Positions 24,391-37,354 of a stretch of DNA of 64,000 bases are shown here, piece after piece. Under the pieces are notes generated by a model. That model was given only the letters and a program-made list of their open reading frames with translations, did no database searches and was not told where the DNA came from. Position 1 is the first letter of the stretch. Every line of letters begins with the position of its first letter. Made by a program: the position numbers and the translations under genes. Source of the stretch: Adineta ricciae (lineage: Eukaryota; Rotifera; Eurotatoria; Adinetida; Adinetidae). The stretch lies in the NCBI GenBank assembly GCA_905250025.1, contig CAJNOJ010000043.1, forward strand, positions 434,001 through 498,000, written 5' to 3'.

Positions 24391-25875
24391 GAATGTGCTC
24401 TGTCTGAAATGAAATGTGAATAACAAGGATGTCAATGTTTTCCTAGATAAGCTAAGAATACACAAAAAGAGAATTGCTGAAAACTATTTATTTATCTGTT
24501 CTGACAAAGAATTTTCTAATTCAATGTTCTTTTCCTCCTTGAGTGCGCTCACGGTGAAATTTTTAATAATTCTTCCACCTGGTGCCGAACACCTTTCGAA
24601 CTCTTAATCTACGTTATAGTTCAATACTCTTCAACCGGAATAAAGAATCTCGTTACCGGAAAATCTCCGTCGGAGAAGAAGTTATCCAAGTGTCATCTAT
24701 ATCTCGTAGATCGACTTCTCTAGAGAATTTTCTCCATAACGGACAAGTGAAATGATTCAGTCATTTGACCTATTAGACACGAAATCTGAAATCTTGATCG
24801 TATAAAGAAGGAAATGAAAGCATAGTTTGTTTTTGAAGGGCCTACAAATTACGATATCGGATATTTGGCTCAATGGTTCTTTTTTCCGTGAGAGAAGTAA
24901 CGAAGGGTGAAAATTACAGTAGTGGCTTGATACATGAGAAATCTGATACAAAGGACATGTGATGATGTAAAACCAGGTAATGGAACAATCCGTAATTTAC
25001 ACTTTTATTCATCTCATAGAAAATTCATGTCCCCTTAAGTAATTTTGACGACCTACGACGCACATCACTATTCTCTTTGTTTAGAAAAAAGTCTATGTCA
25101 ATTTTCCACTTTGACTGTTACTGTTACGTAATAAATACGTTTGATTATAACAAATCGTAAGTTCTGAGATTAAGCAGTAAAATACTCATTTTCTTTCTTC
25201 TGATGAAAACCAAACACTTCAATTCCAAAAGTATTCATTAGCAATCGCAACGTAAAGGAAATTGTCATGTTTAAACAAAGTCTATTAGCTTATAATTAAT
25301 TCCTTGATCATTCATTCGGAAGACTTGTTCGTACTACTAATCAGTACGTGAACCACCTACCTTCGGACAAAGTCCGTGCACTCAAGTTCATCGAACAAAA
25401 GCTTGCAAATTTCAATTCACGAATCAGTGACAATGTGTACTTGTTGTTGTTGCTATTAACTATTTTCTTTCCTATAATAACGAAACTCTATCTACTGAGT
25501 TGGAACGAAGTATTATCAAGTAACAGCGTTCTGCAAAATTTCCTCTGAGAATTCAACCACTATGCATGATCATCGTTATTTCACTTCATACTCCATAGAA
25601 CTAATCACCTAAAAGCCGAAGATCACAAAGTTAATAGTAGTGTTTCTTATTTTAGGTAAGAGTAGACTTTTAACCGAATGAGTATTCCTAATTATAACAC
25701 CATCTCGTATTCTTTTCATATTCGAAGCAGAATAATTAGATTTTTTCGTCTATTTTAGTAATAAATAACGACAAAAGAAAAAAGGAATTGACGCAAAGGT
25801 TCGTTCTATAACGATTGACGAGAAGAATATTCTTGATTGATGATATTGTACAGATTTACGATCACAAATCACGTT
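24391..25875. other. Intergenic region, no gene seen
   Basis: About 1.5 kb between the opsin promoter side and the FIS1 3' end. A 66-codon open frame near 25348 lacks an ATG and any match I recognise. I see nothing else. Confidence 0.45.
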
Positions 25876-26493
25876 TTACTTCTTCAAAAGTGCAATAGTA
25901 GCAGCAGCAAGACCTAAATGCAGAAAATGAGCGTCTCGTCAACCAAAAAAACTTGAGAATTCTACCTCCAACAAGAAGTGCTCCCGCACCCACAGCAATA
26001 CCAGCCCCGATATCTAAATATTATGGCATAGCTCAATATTTCAAACATTTTTATTTCCACTTACATCCTTCACGAGTCATTCGTCGTGTAATTTCATCTT
26101 TGAGGTTTTGGGCTTGATGATTTCCAGGCTGAACATGAAGAATAGCATCCAGAAATTTGATAGCCGTTTCGTATTCGTTCAGCCGTGCATTGCCTAAAAA
26201 CACGCATGGTCTGTTCGATATGGTTTCAAGATTCGTTTCTTACCAACTGCTAAATAATACAAGTAATCACGTTTGTCTTCATCTTTGTTCGTTGAATCGT
26301 AGAGTTCTTTCAAAAAATGTAGACCTTGTCGCACATCGTTCTTATTTTTACTTCGAACAAGACAATAGGCAAAGGAGAATTTATTTTGATCGGTCACTTG
26401 GTTCGCTTCCTTGGCTTTTTCGTATACTGTTCGATACCGTTGAATTTCATCGGGTAGAACAATTTCCTCTAATAGTTTTTGACTTTCTGCCAT
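25876..26493 (-). CDS. FIS1: Mitochondrial fission 1 protein
   Basis: Tail-anchored outer-membrane protein of mitochondria and peroxisomes that takes part in fission. The N-terminal arm and TPR-like helices read MAESQKLLEEIVLPDEIQRY, FSFAYCLVRSKNKNDVRQGL and YLYYLAVGNARLNEYETAIKF, with the FIS1 hallmark LRSKN-type turn. The second TPR is AILHVQPGNHQAQDLKDEI. The tail anchor YIGAGIAVGAGALLVGG...LAAATIALLKK is split by a short intron. The protein is about 150 aa, as in other animals. It lies 261 bp downstream of VTA1 on the same strand. Confidence 0.95.
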
Positions 26494-26754
26494 GCTTTAA
26501 TTGGTTCAAGTATATGAAAACGTTGAAATCAATCTAAATAAATATTGTTTATTAGCGAGTCAGTGACGAGTCAATAGATGAATCACAGGATGACTCATTC
26601 ATGACGTGTATACAATTTATTGATGCTTCATCACCGGAAAGAAAGAGAACGCAGTAGACGCAACAATATTCGAGCAAAAACGAGAAAAAGGAGTGACAAA
26701 AAATATCGATAAAAAGCATGAGTATTTTGTTCTTCTATAGGTTTTACAGATCAT

Positions 26755-27753
26755 TCAGTTATTATTGTATGGTCGGAGTAATTCTAAAACTTCTTCGCAG
26801 TTTTGAACTGCAGTGGAGATGTCTTCATGTTCGAGAGCAGATGCTGCATATCGACAAAGTTTCTGTGCTCGAGCAATGGTATCGAAAGGTGCATCTGAAA
26901 TAAAAGATCAGATTGCTCTGAACATTTCATCTGTGAACAACTCACTAGAACTGCTAGCGCCATGGCCATGAGATACTGGAGATGGTATTTCTGATGGTGG
27001 TGTAATCTTCATTGGAGATTGTTTTTCCGCTAAAAGAAAAGAGTAGAAATAACATGGGCGGACGCTGTGAATACGCACGAGGTTTTGCCGGTGGAACACC
27101 AGTACCCGCACCGGCTTTTAGGTCACGAAAAATGGCCACTGCTCGACTTTTAGCAATCTTTCCCAGCGTAAGAAACTTGAAAACGCCTAAATGAACATTT
27201 TGAATATTTCTTGCAAATCCATTCTTACATCTTCTTTCACTGGCCCAAACACAGAAAGTACATCTGTGAGTCCACCCACAGTGTAATGTTTTCGCATTAA
27301 TGACCGCAACTGTTCAGCATTTTTGTATTCATCATCTTCAGCTTCATTTGTTTCACCAACAAGAATAGTTACTAATTCTTCGATCGTTGTTTGACCAGTT
27401 GTCATTGACTTGATAATATCATCATTTGGATTATTTCTTTTTGTCTGAATTTCGCGAGACATTGCATTAGAATAGACTATGAAATATTTCGTAACTTACT
27501 GCTTCAAGATAATCAAGTACATTGGAAACAAATTGTTTATCTTTTTGATGTTTTAATGCTTCATTTGCAATATACATTAAACAATAGTATGTTATCGAGA
27601 TGGTTTCGACATTCTTCTCATATTCTTTAGCAATACCAAAATGTTGCATTAATTTTACACGTAATTCCTGTGGAATTTGTGCTGCTAATGTCTAAGAAAA
27701 GAATTGTTTTATTTTTATAGCAGAATGTGTTGACTTACATCTAATTGAGACAT
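26755..27753 (-). CDS. VTA1: Vacuolar protein sorting-associated protein VTA1 (LIP5)
   Basis: Cofactor of the VPS4 ATPase that disassembles ESCRT-III on endosomes. The N-terminal MIT-like region includes YYCLMYIANEALKHQKDKQF, then RSLMRKHYTVGGLTDVLSVFG, which matches the family block F.TASLLIDVITVFG. The next exon gives IFRDLKAGAGTGVPPAKP, like HNCLKNGETPQAGP in human. The C-terminal VPS4-binding helices are the clearest: FDTIARAQKLCRYAASALEH then EDISTAVQNCEEVLELL. The first exon codes only MSQLD. A strong polypyrimidine acceptor lies about 24 bases before the ATG, which suggests leader splicing. The gap to the PSMA1 stop upstream is 131 bp. Confidence 0.9.
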
Positions 27754-27884
27754 AGTTATTAATAAACGGTTCTTAATCTAAAATGAAATGAAATGAAAGA
27801 AAAGAAAAAACCGTTGATCCTGTTTAACAGACAATGATTTTATGTTTTATGATAAAAAAATTCGAATAGAATATTAGAATTAGT

Positions 27885-29155
27885 CTACGATTCCATGCGT
27901 TCTGTCGCGATAGCAACTCGTGGATCAGTATTGCCACCTTGTGGTGGTGGTGGTGGAAGATCATCGCCACCAGTAATCTAAACGTGACAAAAAACTAATA
28001 TTCAATAGACTGAATGTTCTAAACATACCAAAGTATCATCTTGAGCTTGTGGTGCACGTTCATCACCTTCAATTGCGGTTAAATATGCTGTAACGCGTAC
28101 ATCATCTAAGATAGCGAATGGTGTATCTTTTCCTACGACTGCAACTGCACAATTCTAAATTCGAATAGACTTTCAATGATAATTAGGAGTCTAGTAATGA
28201 TTTTACCTTAATTGTTAATTCCACTTCATTCGGTAAGGTATCACGTAATGCCCTCATACAGTGTTTAATTAACTCGTCTTGATTTGAATCAGAGAATTTG
28301 TCAAGATTCTTTTCCAAGTATGTCCGAGCTGATTGAGAGCGAGCACCAATGGCCATGCATTTGCATGAGTAATAGTTCGCCGATGGGCATAGTTGATATA
28401 AATGTGTACCTTTTTCCTAAAAGACATGATTATTCAAATGCTAGACGTCAAACATTCTACAAACATCGAAGCCAGCCATGAGGAAACCAACACCAAATGG
28501 ACGACGTCCATAGCGTTGAGTTGGAACTTGACATTCTACAATGATCACAGTGAATACAACAAGGAATTATACAATCGCTTGCTCATTACTATTGCTAACA
28601 TGATCCATTAATCTTGTCACCGGCATAGGTTTGTCGAAACCATATTGATGATTAATACATTCAGTTCGCATGAAACGGCTGCAAATACATAAAAACAGAT
28701 CGTTTTCTTTGGAATAGTCATTATAGCAATGATGTTACCAAAGAATGCGAGCATCTGATGCTAATCCAGCGATCGAAACACCAATGTGATCATCAATAAA
28801 CATGATCTTTTTTTGATGAGCCGATAATTCTGACGGAGCACGCTAAAATATCACGTTTGAGAACGAATTCTATTCTTCGGATTATAATCATACTTTCAAG
28901 GCACAAAGAACAACATGTGTTTTCGATTTAACTGCTACAGTTGCTGCACCTTGCTTCACAGCTTCCATGGCGTATTCGATTTGGTAAAGTCTTCCCTAAT
29001 TATATGCATATTAAGACCGAAAAGGAAAACGAAATGGGTTTTAAAATGCGTACTTGAGGACTCCAAATGCTAACATCATGATCGTATTGATTACGGAACT
29101 AGGGGAGAAAAGAATAAGAATAAAAAATAAAAGATTTTCGGAGGAGAAATACCAT
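27885..29155 (-). CDS. PSMA1: Proteasome 20S subunit alpha 6
   Basis: Structural alpha-ring subunit of the 20S proteasome. After the start, [20 protein letters not shown] and [20 protein letters not shown] form the alpha-type N-terminus, followed by [69 protein letters not shown] and [15 protein letters not shown]. Each matches human PSMA1. The C-terminal tail is Pro-rich ([11 protein letters not shown]). The first coding exon holds only the ATG (29153-29155), followed directly by a GTATTT donor. An intron (AAT A|GTAATG) lies just before the KCQVPTQ block. At least seven exons; total about 265 aa. Confidence 0.95.
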
Positions 29156-31368
29156 TGTGGAGTTTTAGATCGAATCGATCAATTTATTTTGTCTGTAGAA
29201 GAGTAAAAAAACAACAAGATACGAAGAAGAAATTGTTGTACTGTGTCAATCGAATGATTCATCCGATCGAATAAATTTGCATAAAATTAAATAATTCATT
29301 TTTGAATTTGAAATTTTAGGAAAATTCTCTATATAGATTGATCCATAAGGCAATTTTTATAGAAATTATAAATTAAATTTGAAACTTCTACAGATGGCGC
29401 TACTGCGTATTCATCACAGTCAGTTCATATTGAAATTATAAATGATTCTCCGGAACCTATCGAGACAAGAACGAACACTGTCTTCTTAGCTCTATTTGCA
29501 TTGTCTCGAAGAGAGCATCTTGTCAAGTGTAAACATATTTGCAAAATTCTGCTAAGCATATTAGAATAAAATCCTAATGAAAACATCGAACTCGATCATG
29601 ATGTTATGTTATGTTATGTTTCGATGTCGAAAACGAAAAGTTAATCAATAAAAACAACAATTGAAAATGTACGATAATGTTGACACTGATATGCATAGAT
29701 GTTTCTTGCTGTTTTCTCTCGTTCTCAATCATGATTTCATCGTTTACAGAAGACAATAGAGTGAAGCACGAGTCGAAAGTAATCATTTTTCTTCTAGTTA
29801 AATGTACTTGTGCTCTTGAAGACGTACACTTCGAATTGAGTTGATGAAGTCTTGCAAGGACTGTGTTCTTCTTCGAATGGCACTGCGTAATACTATACAT
29901 TGGATGATAAGGTGTCTGGTTGTCTGTGTATGTTATTCTCTTTCAATCGTGCTATCGTGGCTTCTGTTGACGATAATTCTAAATCTTCGTGTATGCTTTG
30001 TCAACAGCACCTCACAATGGATCAAGTATAGTGTTTATTCTATAAATGGATTGACGTTGAAAGAAAAGTCTGCATTGAATCATTGTGGTTATTAGAAATA
30101 ATCATTAACCTGAGAATTCTTTCTCCTTTCGTCCAATTACTTCGAAACGGGGATGAACTGAACTTCAATGGTCTCATTCATCCTCTTTTGCCTAGTCTAA
30201 GGTTTCAATAGAATTACAAAAATTACTTGTCAAGCTTTTCATCATCATTCGATCAAGAAAAAGAAACTGTTCTCTCCACGAATTAAATAATAATGACAAG
30301 TTATTTCCATCCCAAACTCTATCTCGATACTGATTTAACATATCATTTACGTGATTCAACGGCTCGGTAAGCATTAGTAAAATACTAACACAGGTGCCGA
30401 TGTCGACATCTTACAATAACATTACTTGATCGATTATTGTTTATTTTTGCAAAAGCAATGATATCTGTTCGTATTCGAACACACGTCTTTACTCTAATTG
30501 AATGTCCTTTTTTTCTCTTTTCTTGTTCTCAGATCAATATATGTATATTATTCTTATTTTTATGCATGCGATCGCAATCGTGAAGATGGAAACGGCACGT
30601 CTCCGTCTCTCTTGTGCGCTTTTTTCATGTTCAAAGTCAAAGCGCATGCATTAGGGATTCGTATAGAATGAAGAGAAACGAAAACAGAGCAATACTATTG
30701 TATTTGTGCTTGACAGAGTGCATTTTAAACAAAAGCCATCGCCGATTGTATGAAGAAGAGCAAATACTCTTGAAAAAAATCAGAATGAATGAGTGCGGTG
30801 AGGAACTTTTTTTTTAATAATCATTTCGACCAATCGATTCTTGTTCTTATCCAGACAAATTTTCGAGCTAATCAGTTGACGAAATCCTCATGCGTATCAT
30901 ATCCGTATCCTTGATTGTTATTCTTGACATCATCATATGTCAACTACTTCAACATTGAGATGATCATATTTGTTGACTCATAAGAAGAAAAATCTTTTAA
31001 AATAACTTTAACTGTACAAACAAAACTCCGAAATGATATCAGTAAATACGGCAAACGAAAGAAAAACTTGTTACTAATTCAAGTGCTCGTTACATTTCGA
31101 GAGAAGGAAAAAAACGAATTCATGAGCACGTCCACGTCTTGATGGGAGTGTATGTGTTTCTTTTTCTATGATTCTGATTCGTTCGCCAATATTTTTCTCG
31201 CCAACCAATTGCTAAAAGCAAATAAGAAAAGAATAACATTAATACACCATCATCATCTTGTTTGACTGGTGTGTCGAACAACATCATTAAAAGCATTGCT
31301 CGCTTCTAATAGGTTCGGTTCATCCGAACGAGAGGAAGAAAAAGATTTTAATCTCTTTTCTTTCTCTC
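29156..31368. other. Long intergenic region before the assembly gap
   Basis: About 2.2 kb with no gene I can support. It contains a fourfold ATGTT repeat (29601-29620) and several stray frames. It may include the 5' part of the zinc-finger gene that resumes after the gap, but no zinc-finger motif is readable on this side. Confidence 0.4.
29601..29620 (+). repeat. Short ATGTT tandem repeat
   Basis: Four perfect copies of the pentamer ATGTT. No function is suggested. Confidence 0.85.
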
Positions 31369-31418
31369 NNNNNNNNNNNNNNNNNNNNNNNNNNNNNNNN
31401 NNNNNNNNNNNNNNNNNN
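31369..31418. other. Assembly gap (50 N)
   Basis: A run of exactly 50 N, which usually marks a gap of unknown or nominal size. It sits immediately upstream of a zinc-finger-coding stretch, so coding sequence is probably missing. Confidence 0.98.
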
Positions 31419-31419
31419 C

Positions 31420-31515
31420 GAATGTTCACTGTGTCGTCTTCGCTTTTCTCAATCAGGAAATCTTAATCGTCATATGAGAATACATATGAATGGTGGAAGT
31501 CATCACACTAAATAA
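31420..31515 (+). CDS. C-terminal end of a C2H2 zinc-finger protein, 5' part lost in gap
   Basis: The frame starting right after the gap reads [20 protein letters not shown] then [11 protein letters not shown] and a TAA stop. This is a full C2H2 finger: C-x2-C, twelve residues with Phe and Leu in place, then H-x3-H, and it ends eleven codons past the last His. Sequence-specific DNA binding is the usual role. The 5' end cannot be seen, and it is unknown whether the finger belongs to a tandem array. Partial gene; the start given is the first full codon after the gap. Confidence 0.8.
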   Translation, partial: ECSLCRLRFSQSGNLNRHMRIHMNGGSHHTK

Positions 31516-32185
31516 CAATCTCGTCGTTGTCTTATGTGAATATGTATGTGTATAGGCAGAGAGAGAGAGAGAGAGTTGTCTTTCGTTGTCATGCGTTTTC
31601 TGTTTCATTTTACTTTATTCTATTTTTTATTTCATTATAATTCGTTTGATTTGTTTCTTCTTTTTTTTTTCTTGTCCATGAAAATTATTTCTATGATAGA
31701 GCAAAGGACAACAAAAAATTCTATATGCATATAGTTTTCTTTTGTTTAACTAATGGAATGAAATTTTAATGAGAAGAAATAAGGTGATTCGATTTCATGT
31801 TTCTTACCAACGATATGAAAACTCAAGCGATCGTAAGGAGAAGGAAAAACTTACCGATTCAATTTGTATTCCAGAGTAGGATTGTGATATGTGCATTGAC
31901 CTACAATGACGAGGATTTTATCGCTTCTGAATGATAACTCAGTAGTGTGGACTAATCCTATCCATGTTGACATCCTGTATTGTTAGATAAAACGACTGCC
32001 GCTTTGTTTGTCTCATTAGTAACATCATCAAGCTAGTATCGCAGAGAATTTGTGTTTCTTTTCAATGAAATATTTATATATGCAGAGTGAGAGATAATGA
32101 CAAAATGTAAAAATCTTTTTTTTAAAGATGAAGTGAAGAAATATTCAACAAAAATGTCTTTGAATTGTTGTTCTCGTTAGTATTT
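31516..32185. other. Intergenic region, no gene seen
   Basis: Convergent spacer between the zinc-finger exon and MEMO1. It has a GA run near 31559-31575 and T-rich DNA. Nothing else seen. Confidence 0.5.
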
Positions 32186-33279
32186 CTAACTGGCAACAGT
32201 TAAAACAGCAGATGCATAACTAACACTTGAATCGTTCGACTTTTTCACCCGACTCGATTGAGCATATTTGACGAATTGCATGTGAAATTTCGGTACTTGA
32301 TTGGCGGAAACGACCCTTTTCGCTTGCTCCATTGTCTAAAATCGAAAGACGATTTCGTCTTCAGATTTATCATATAACAAATTGAGACTTACCGCAAGTA
32401 AAAGACTAATTGGATAACGACCACAAATCGTATTGTCAGTAGCCCGAAGATATTTATGGAAATCTGCCAAGTTCATCTTTTCAATTAGTTCCATACCTTG
32501 ATGATCTAATTTTTCGATGTGCTGCCAGATTTCACCGTCTGCAGGATTATGAGGTTGATAGGAAAATCGCCGACCTAAACACCATATACATTGACATGTA
32601 CATATTTTCTGTATGAGGTTTATTCCTACATACCCCAATGGCAAAAGTCAGATGAGATAACGAATAGATTTTTCGGATCACAGAGGTATGGTGCTAACAG
32701 TTGTCCATACTTTTCCAGTTTCGACGAATCGAGAGAACCAACAAGAATGGGAATTAATTGAAAATCCTTGCGTTTTCTGAAAGTAATTGAATTGATTTCA
32801 TGCTCGCAAGTAAACGTCTCTTCATTCGAATCCTACTTTTCGAACACTTTAGCAATATATGGTAAATGCATTTCTAGCGAATGTTCATCGGAATCTTGTT
32901 GTTGATTCATAACTGAGAAAAGACCTGCTCTATGCAAATCATTGGTTATTTTCGTATCGATTTGAATATTGTACAATGGCGTTTCATATTGTGCGTGATT
33001 GCTCAACGCACAATGATCTAAACTGTAATGATGTGATGGACCAAGGAGAAACACGCGATCGACATCAGTTGGATCGATGTTTTTATATGCAAATGCAGCT
33101 GTTGGTCCACTATAAGTATAGCCAGCATGAGGAGCAATGATTGCTCGCGCTTTTAATTTCGTATTGGAACTATTTGCTGCTTCAGCCAGCCATGTTGATA
33201 GTTGTTGATCGAGATGTCTGCCATCAGCTTCGTACCAACTTCCAGCATGTGAGGCTTCGCGAACGGAACTATGTGACAT
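32186..33279 (-). CDS. MEMO1: MEMO1 family protein
   Basis: MEMO1 is related to class III nonheme iron dioxygenases, binds metal (iron or copper has been reported) and takes part in ErbB2-driven cell motility. The N-terminus SVREASHAGSWYEADGRHLD fits the family start. Further blocks are RAIIAPHAGYTYSGPTAAFA (His ligand), VFLLGPSHHYSLDHCALS (His), DEHSLEMHLPYIAKVF, LFVISSDFCHWGRRF (Asp/Cys/His) and TICGRYPISLLLA. The C-terminus SSVSYASAVLTVAS is close to human SSVSYAAGALTVH. The protein is about 295 aa. A CTTTTTCAG acceptor ends exactly at the ATG, and TRAPPC1 stops only 68 bases upstream. Confidence 0.94.
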
Positions 33280-33306
33280 CTGAAAAAGATGAATATTGCT
33301 TTTCGA

Positions 33307-33312
33307 TTTATT
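33307..33312 (-). promoter_or_regulatory. Candidate polyadenylation signal for TRAPPC1
   Basis: AATAAA on the minus strand, 35 bases past the TRAPPC1 stop and inside the 68-base spacer before MEMO1. Its place between two close same-strand genes fits 3'-end processing coupled to leader splicing. Confidence 0.5.
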
Positions 33313-33347
33313 GATCAATGTGAAATAAGAAACAGAAGAAAGAACAA

Positions 33348-33941
33348 TCACGCTTTGTTTGTTTGGGAAAAAATCGATAAATTACTAATGAATTCGTCTA
33401 GTTTTTCAATGAAGATTTCTTGATCGGAATCGATAACGTCGACGGCTGAAGCACGAGGATTCTTTACAATATAATTGACAAATATCTAAATTGAAAGCAG
33501 TGAATGGATTGCATTCGATTCTTTCGTCTACTTACTGTACTATACAATTGGTGTAGAATATCGCGAATGTTGCCAACATTGTTATCTGTGTTTAACACGA
33601 ATTTATGACCAGTTGCTGTTTCGTAGTAATGTAGTTTATAGCAGTTGGTTTTGAAACTCAGAAAACCATCTTTTCTACGAAAGTACAAAGCATAAATCTC
33701 AGCAGAAGCCGAAAGAAACTTACAAATCTACTGGTGATAGACGTTGTACAAATGATTTGACTGAAAAGAGAAAACCATTCATCAGTTTAAACTCCTAAAA
33801 TCAAAACAACGCATAAAACAATGCTATTTTGAAATCACTCACTTCTTCTTTGCTCATGTTGGTCTGTTTTCGTCGTAGCCATTCTCGATAGAATAAACAT
33901 TGTCCATTTCGATTAAAAATATAAAGATTATACACAACCAT
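33348..33941 (-). CDS. TRAPPC1: Trafficking protein particle complex subunit 1 (Bet5)
   Basis: Core longin-fold subunit of the TRAPP tethering complex that activates Rab1 at the Golgi. Starts MVVYNLYIFNRNGQCLFYRE (human MTVHNLYLFDRNG). Exons then give EFKLMNGFLFSVKSFVQRL, DLKDGFLSFKTNCYKLHYYE, TATGHKFVLNTDNNVGNIRD, ILHQLYST and IFVNYIVKNPRAS. The model is about 148 aa against 145 in human. A TTTTTTAG acceptor directly abuts the ATG. METAP2 ends 135 bases upstream on the same strand. Confidence 0.95.
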
Positions 33942-34076
33942 CTAAAAAACGTCTGGTTTATGTTTTCCAAGGAACAACGAAACGAAGAGCAAAAATTTTT
34001 CCTTCTTTCTTTTTTGTAATCGCACGGTTAAATAAACGTTCAAAGACAAAAAAAAACAGAACAAAGATGAACGTGA

Positions 34077-36168
<2,092 letters not shown>

Positions 36169-36422
36169 GCTTAATCTATAGAATTTATTTATTGTAGTGC
36201 ACTACAGCACTTCGGCGTTACTTATATTAATATTCATCCGATAGTAGTAACCATTCAGAAACTTATCCGTGACTTTTTCACAAATTGCTGACAGATGGCG
36301 TAACAGTACGCATCGACTCATGGATAGAGTTATGGTTTGCTCATGTGAATTCGTGTGTGTGATATAGATCTGTGTTAAGACTGGATTTTGACAGAACTTC
36401 CTGCTCTTTTATCGAAAGAATA

Positions 36423-36525
36423 GTATAGCATCCTTTTACATCACATAATGTTGGATACAGATTGATAGCACCGATTTCATTAGATTCTCAAAAAATGCTG
36501 GATATTCAGTTTCATCAAAAAGCTA
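36423..36525 (-). pseudogene. METAP2 relic fragment
   Basis: On the minus strand this stretch codes [15 protein letters not shown], which matches [17 protein letters not shown] in the C-terminal exon of the intact METAP2 about 2.2 kb away. DNA similarity continues over roughly 100 bases (for example the region around 34147-34252 in the intact gene), broken by stops. A more diverged piece near 36690-36900 may be a further METAP2 remnant, but that match is weak. It is the same orientation as METAP2, so a decayed tandem copy is likely. Confidence 0.72.
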
Positions 36526-37354
36526 ACAATGTTGTGTCTCTGCTTTGCATCAAAAATTTCTAGTCGAGTTCACTGCGTAAAATCAATAGCATCAGGTGAG
36601 TTCTGCCCATCGTTGAAATCATATGTTGTGCTTTCTCCGTCGTCCCTATTTCATTCAATTTGACATACATTAAGTCACGCTTTCTGTCATGCCTGACATT
36701 CGTTAAACTGTTTTTTTTCAACCATGAACTTGTTCCAGGCCTGCTGATTGTGATACGTATTGAAAACTTGAGTACAATTTTTATAGTGGACTGTATACTT
36801 CATGACTTCTCGAGTACTTGCTTTTATATTACATGCCATCGAACGACAATGCGAGCTAGCTTCGCTCAATTTATTGAAATTATGTTTCGTGTACATTTAC
36901 AAATTAATTTAACCAATGAGCGATGTTAGAGTGATAAATATTCAATATAAACACTTCACTTTCAACAGACGAATTCATCCCAAAAATCCATGGAACGGGC
37001 CATGCATGTGTAATTGATAATTGGCCAGAAAATATTGCCCAATCAAAAAATGTCTGAATTGCCCTTTCGGAGAAGATCCAGATAGACGTCTCTACCATGT
37101 TTAATTATGTTATCAGTAAATGAAATCGGGCACTAGATCAATTTGATCATTATGTAGAGAGAAAATATTTGCACATTGTTATTAGTTATACAAATTTACT
37201 GTCTCGAACATTCGACTCTTTCTGCTCGTATATTATTGATGAATACGAAGGTGGTACCATCATTATCATCTGTTTTCTTTCTGTCTCCTATATAAGAAGA
37301 CGCAAAAGATGATGGACTTTAACACTTCTTCAGTTTTAGACATCATAAACGAGT

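Noticed and set aside
25348-25548. 66-codon frame with a hydrophobic segment
   Set aside because: No ATG at its start, no splice partner found, no family match.
29841-30095. 84-codon hydrophobic plus-strand frame
   Set aside because: Odd composition, no signal-like N-terminus and no neighbours in frame; likely chance.
30192-30410. Minus-strand frame LNHVNDMLNQYRDRVWDG with plausible coding look
   Set aside because: The upstream ATG frame ends early, and I could not find splice sites that join it to anything. It may be a gene remnant but is not supported.
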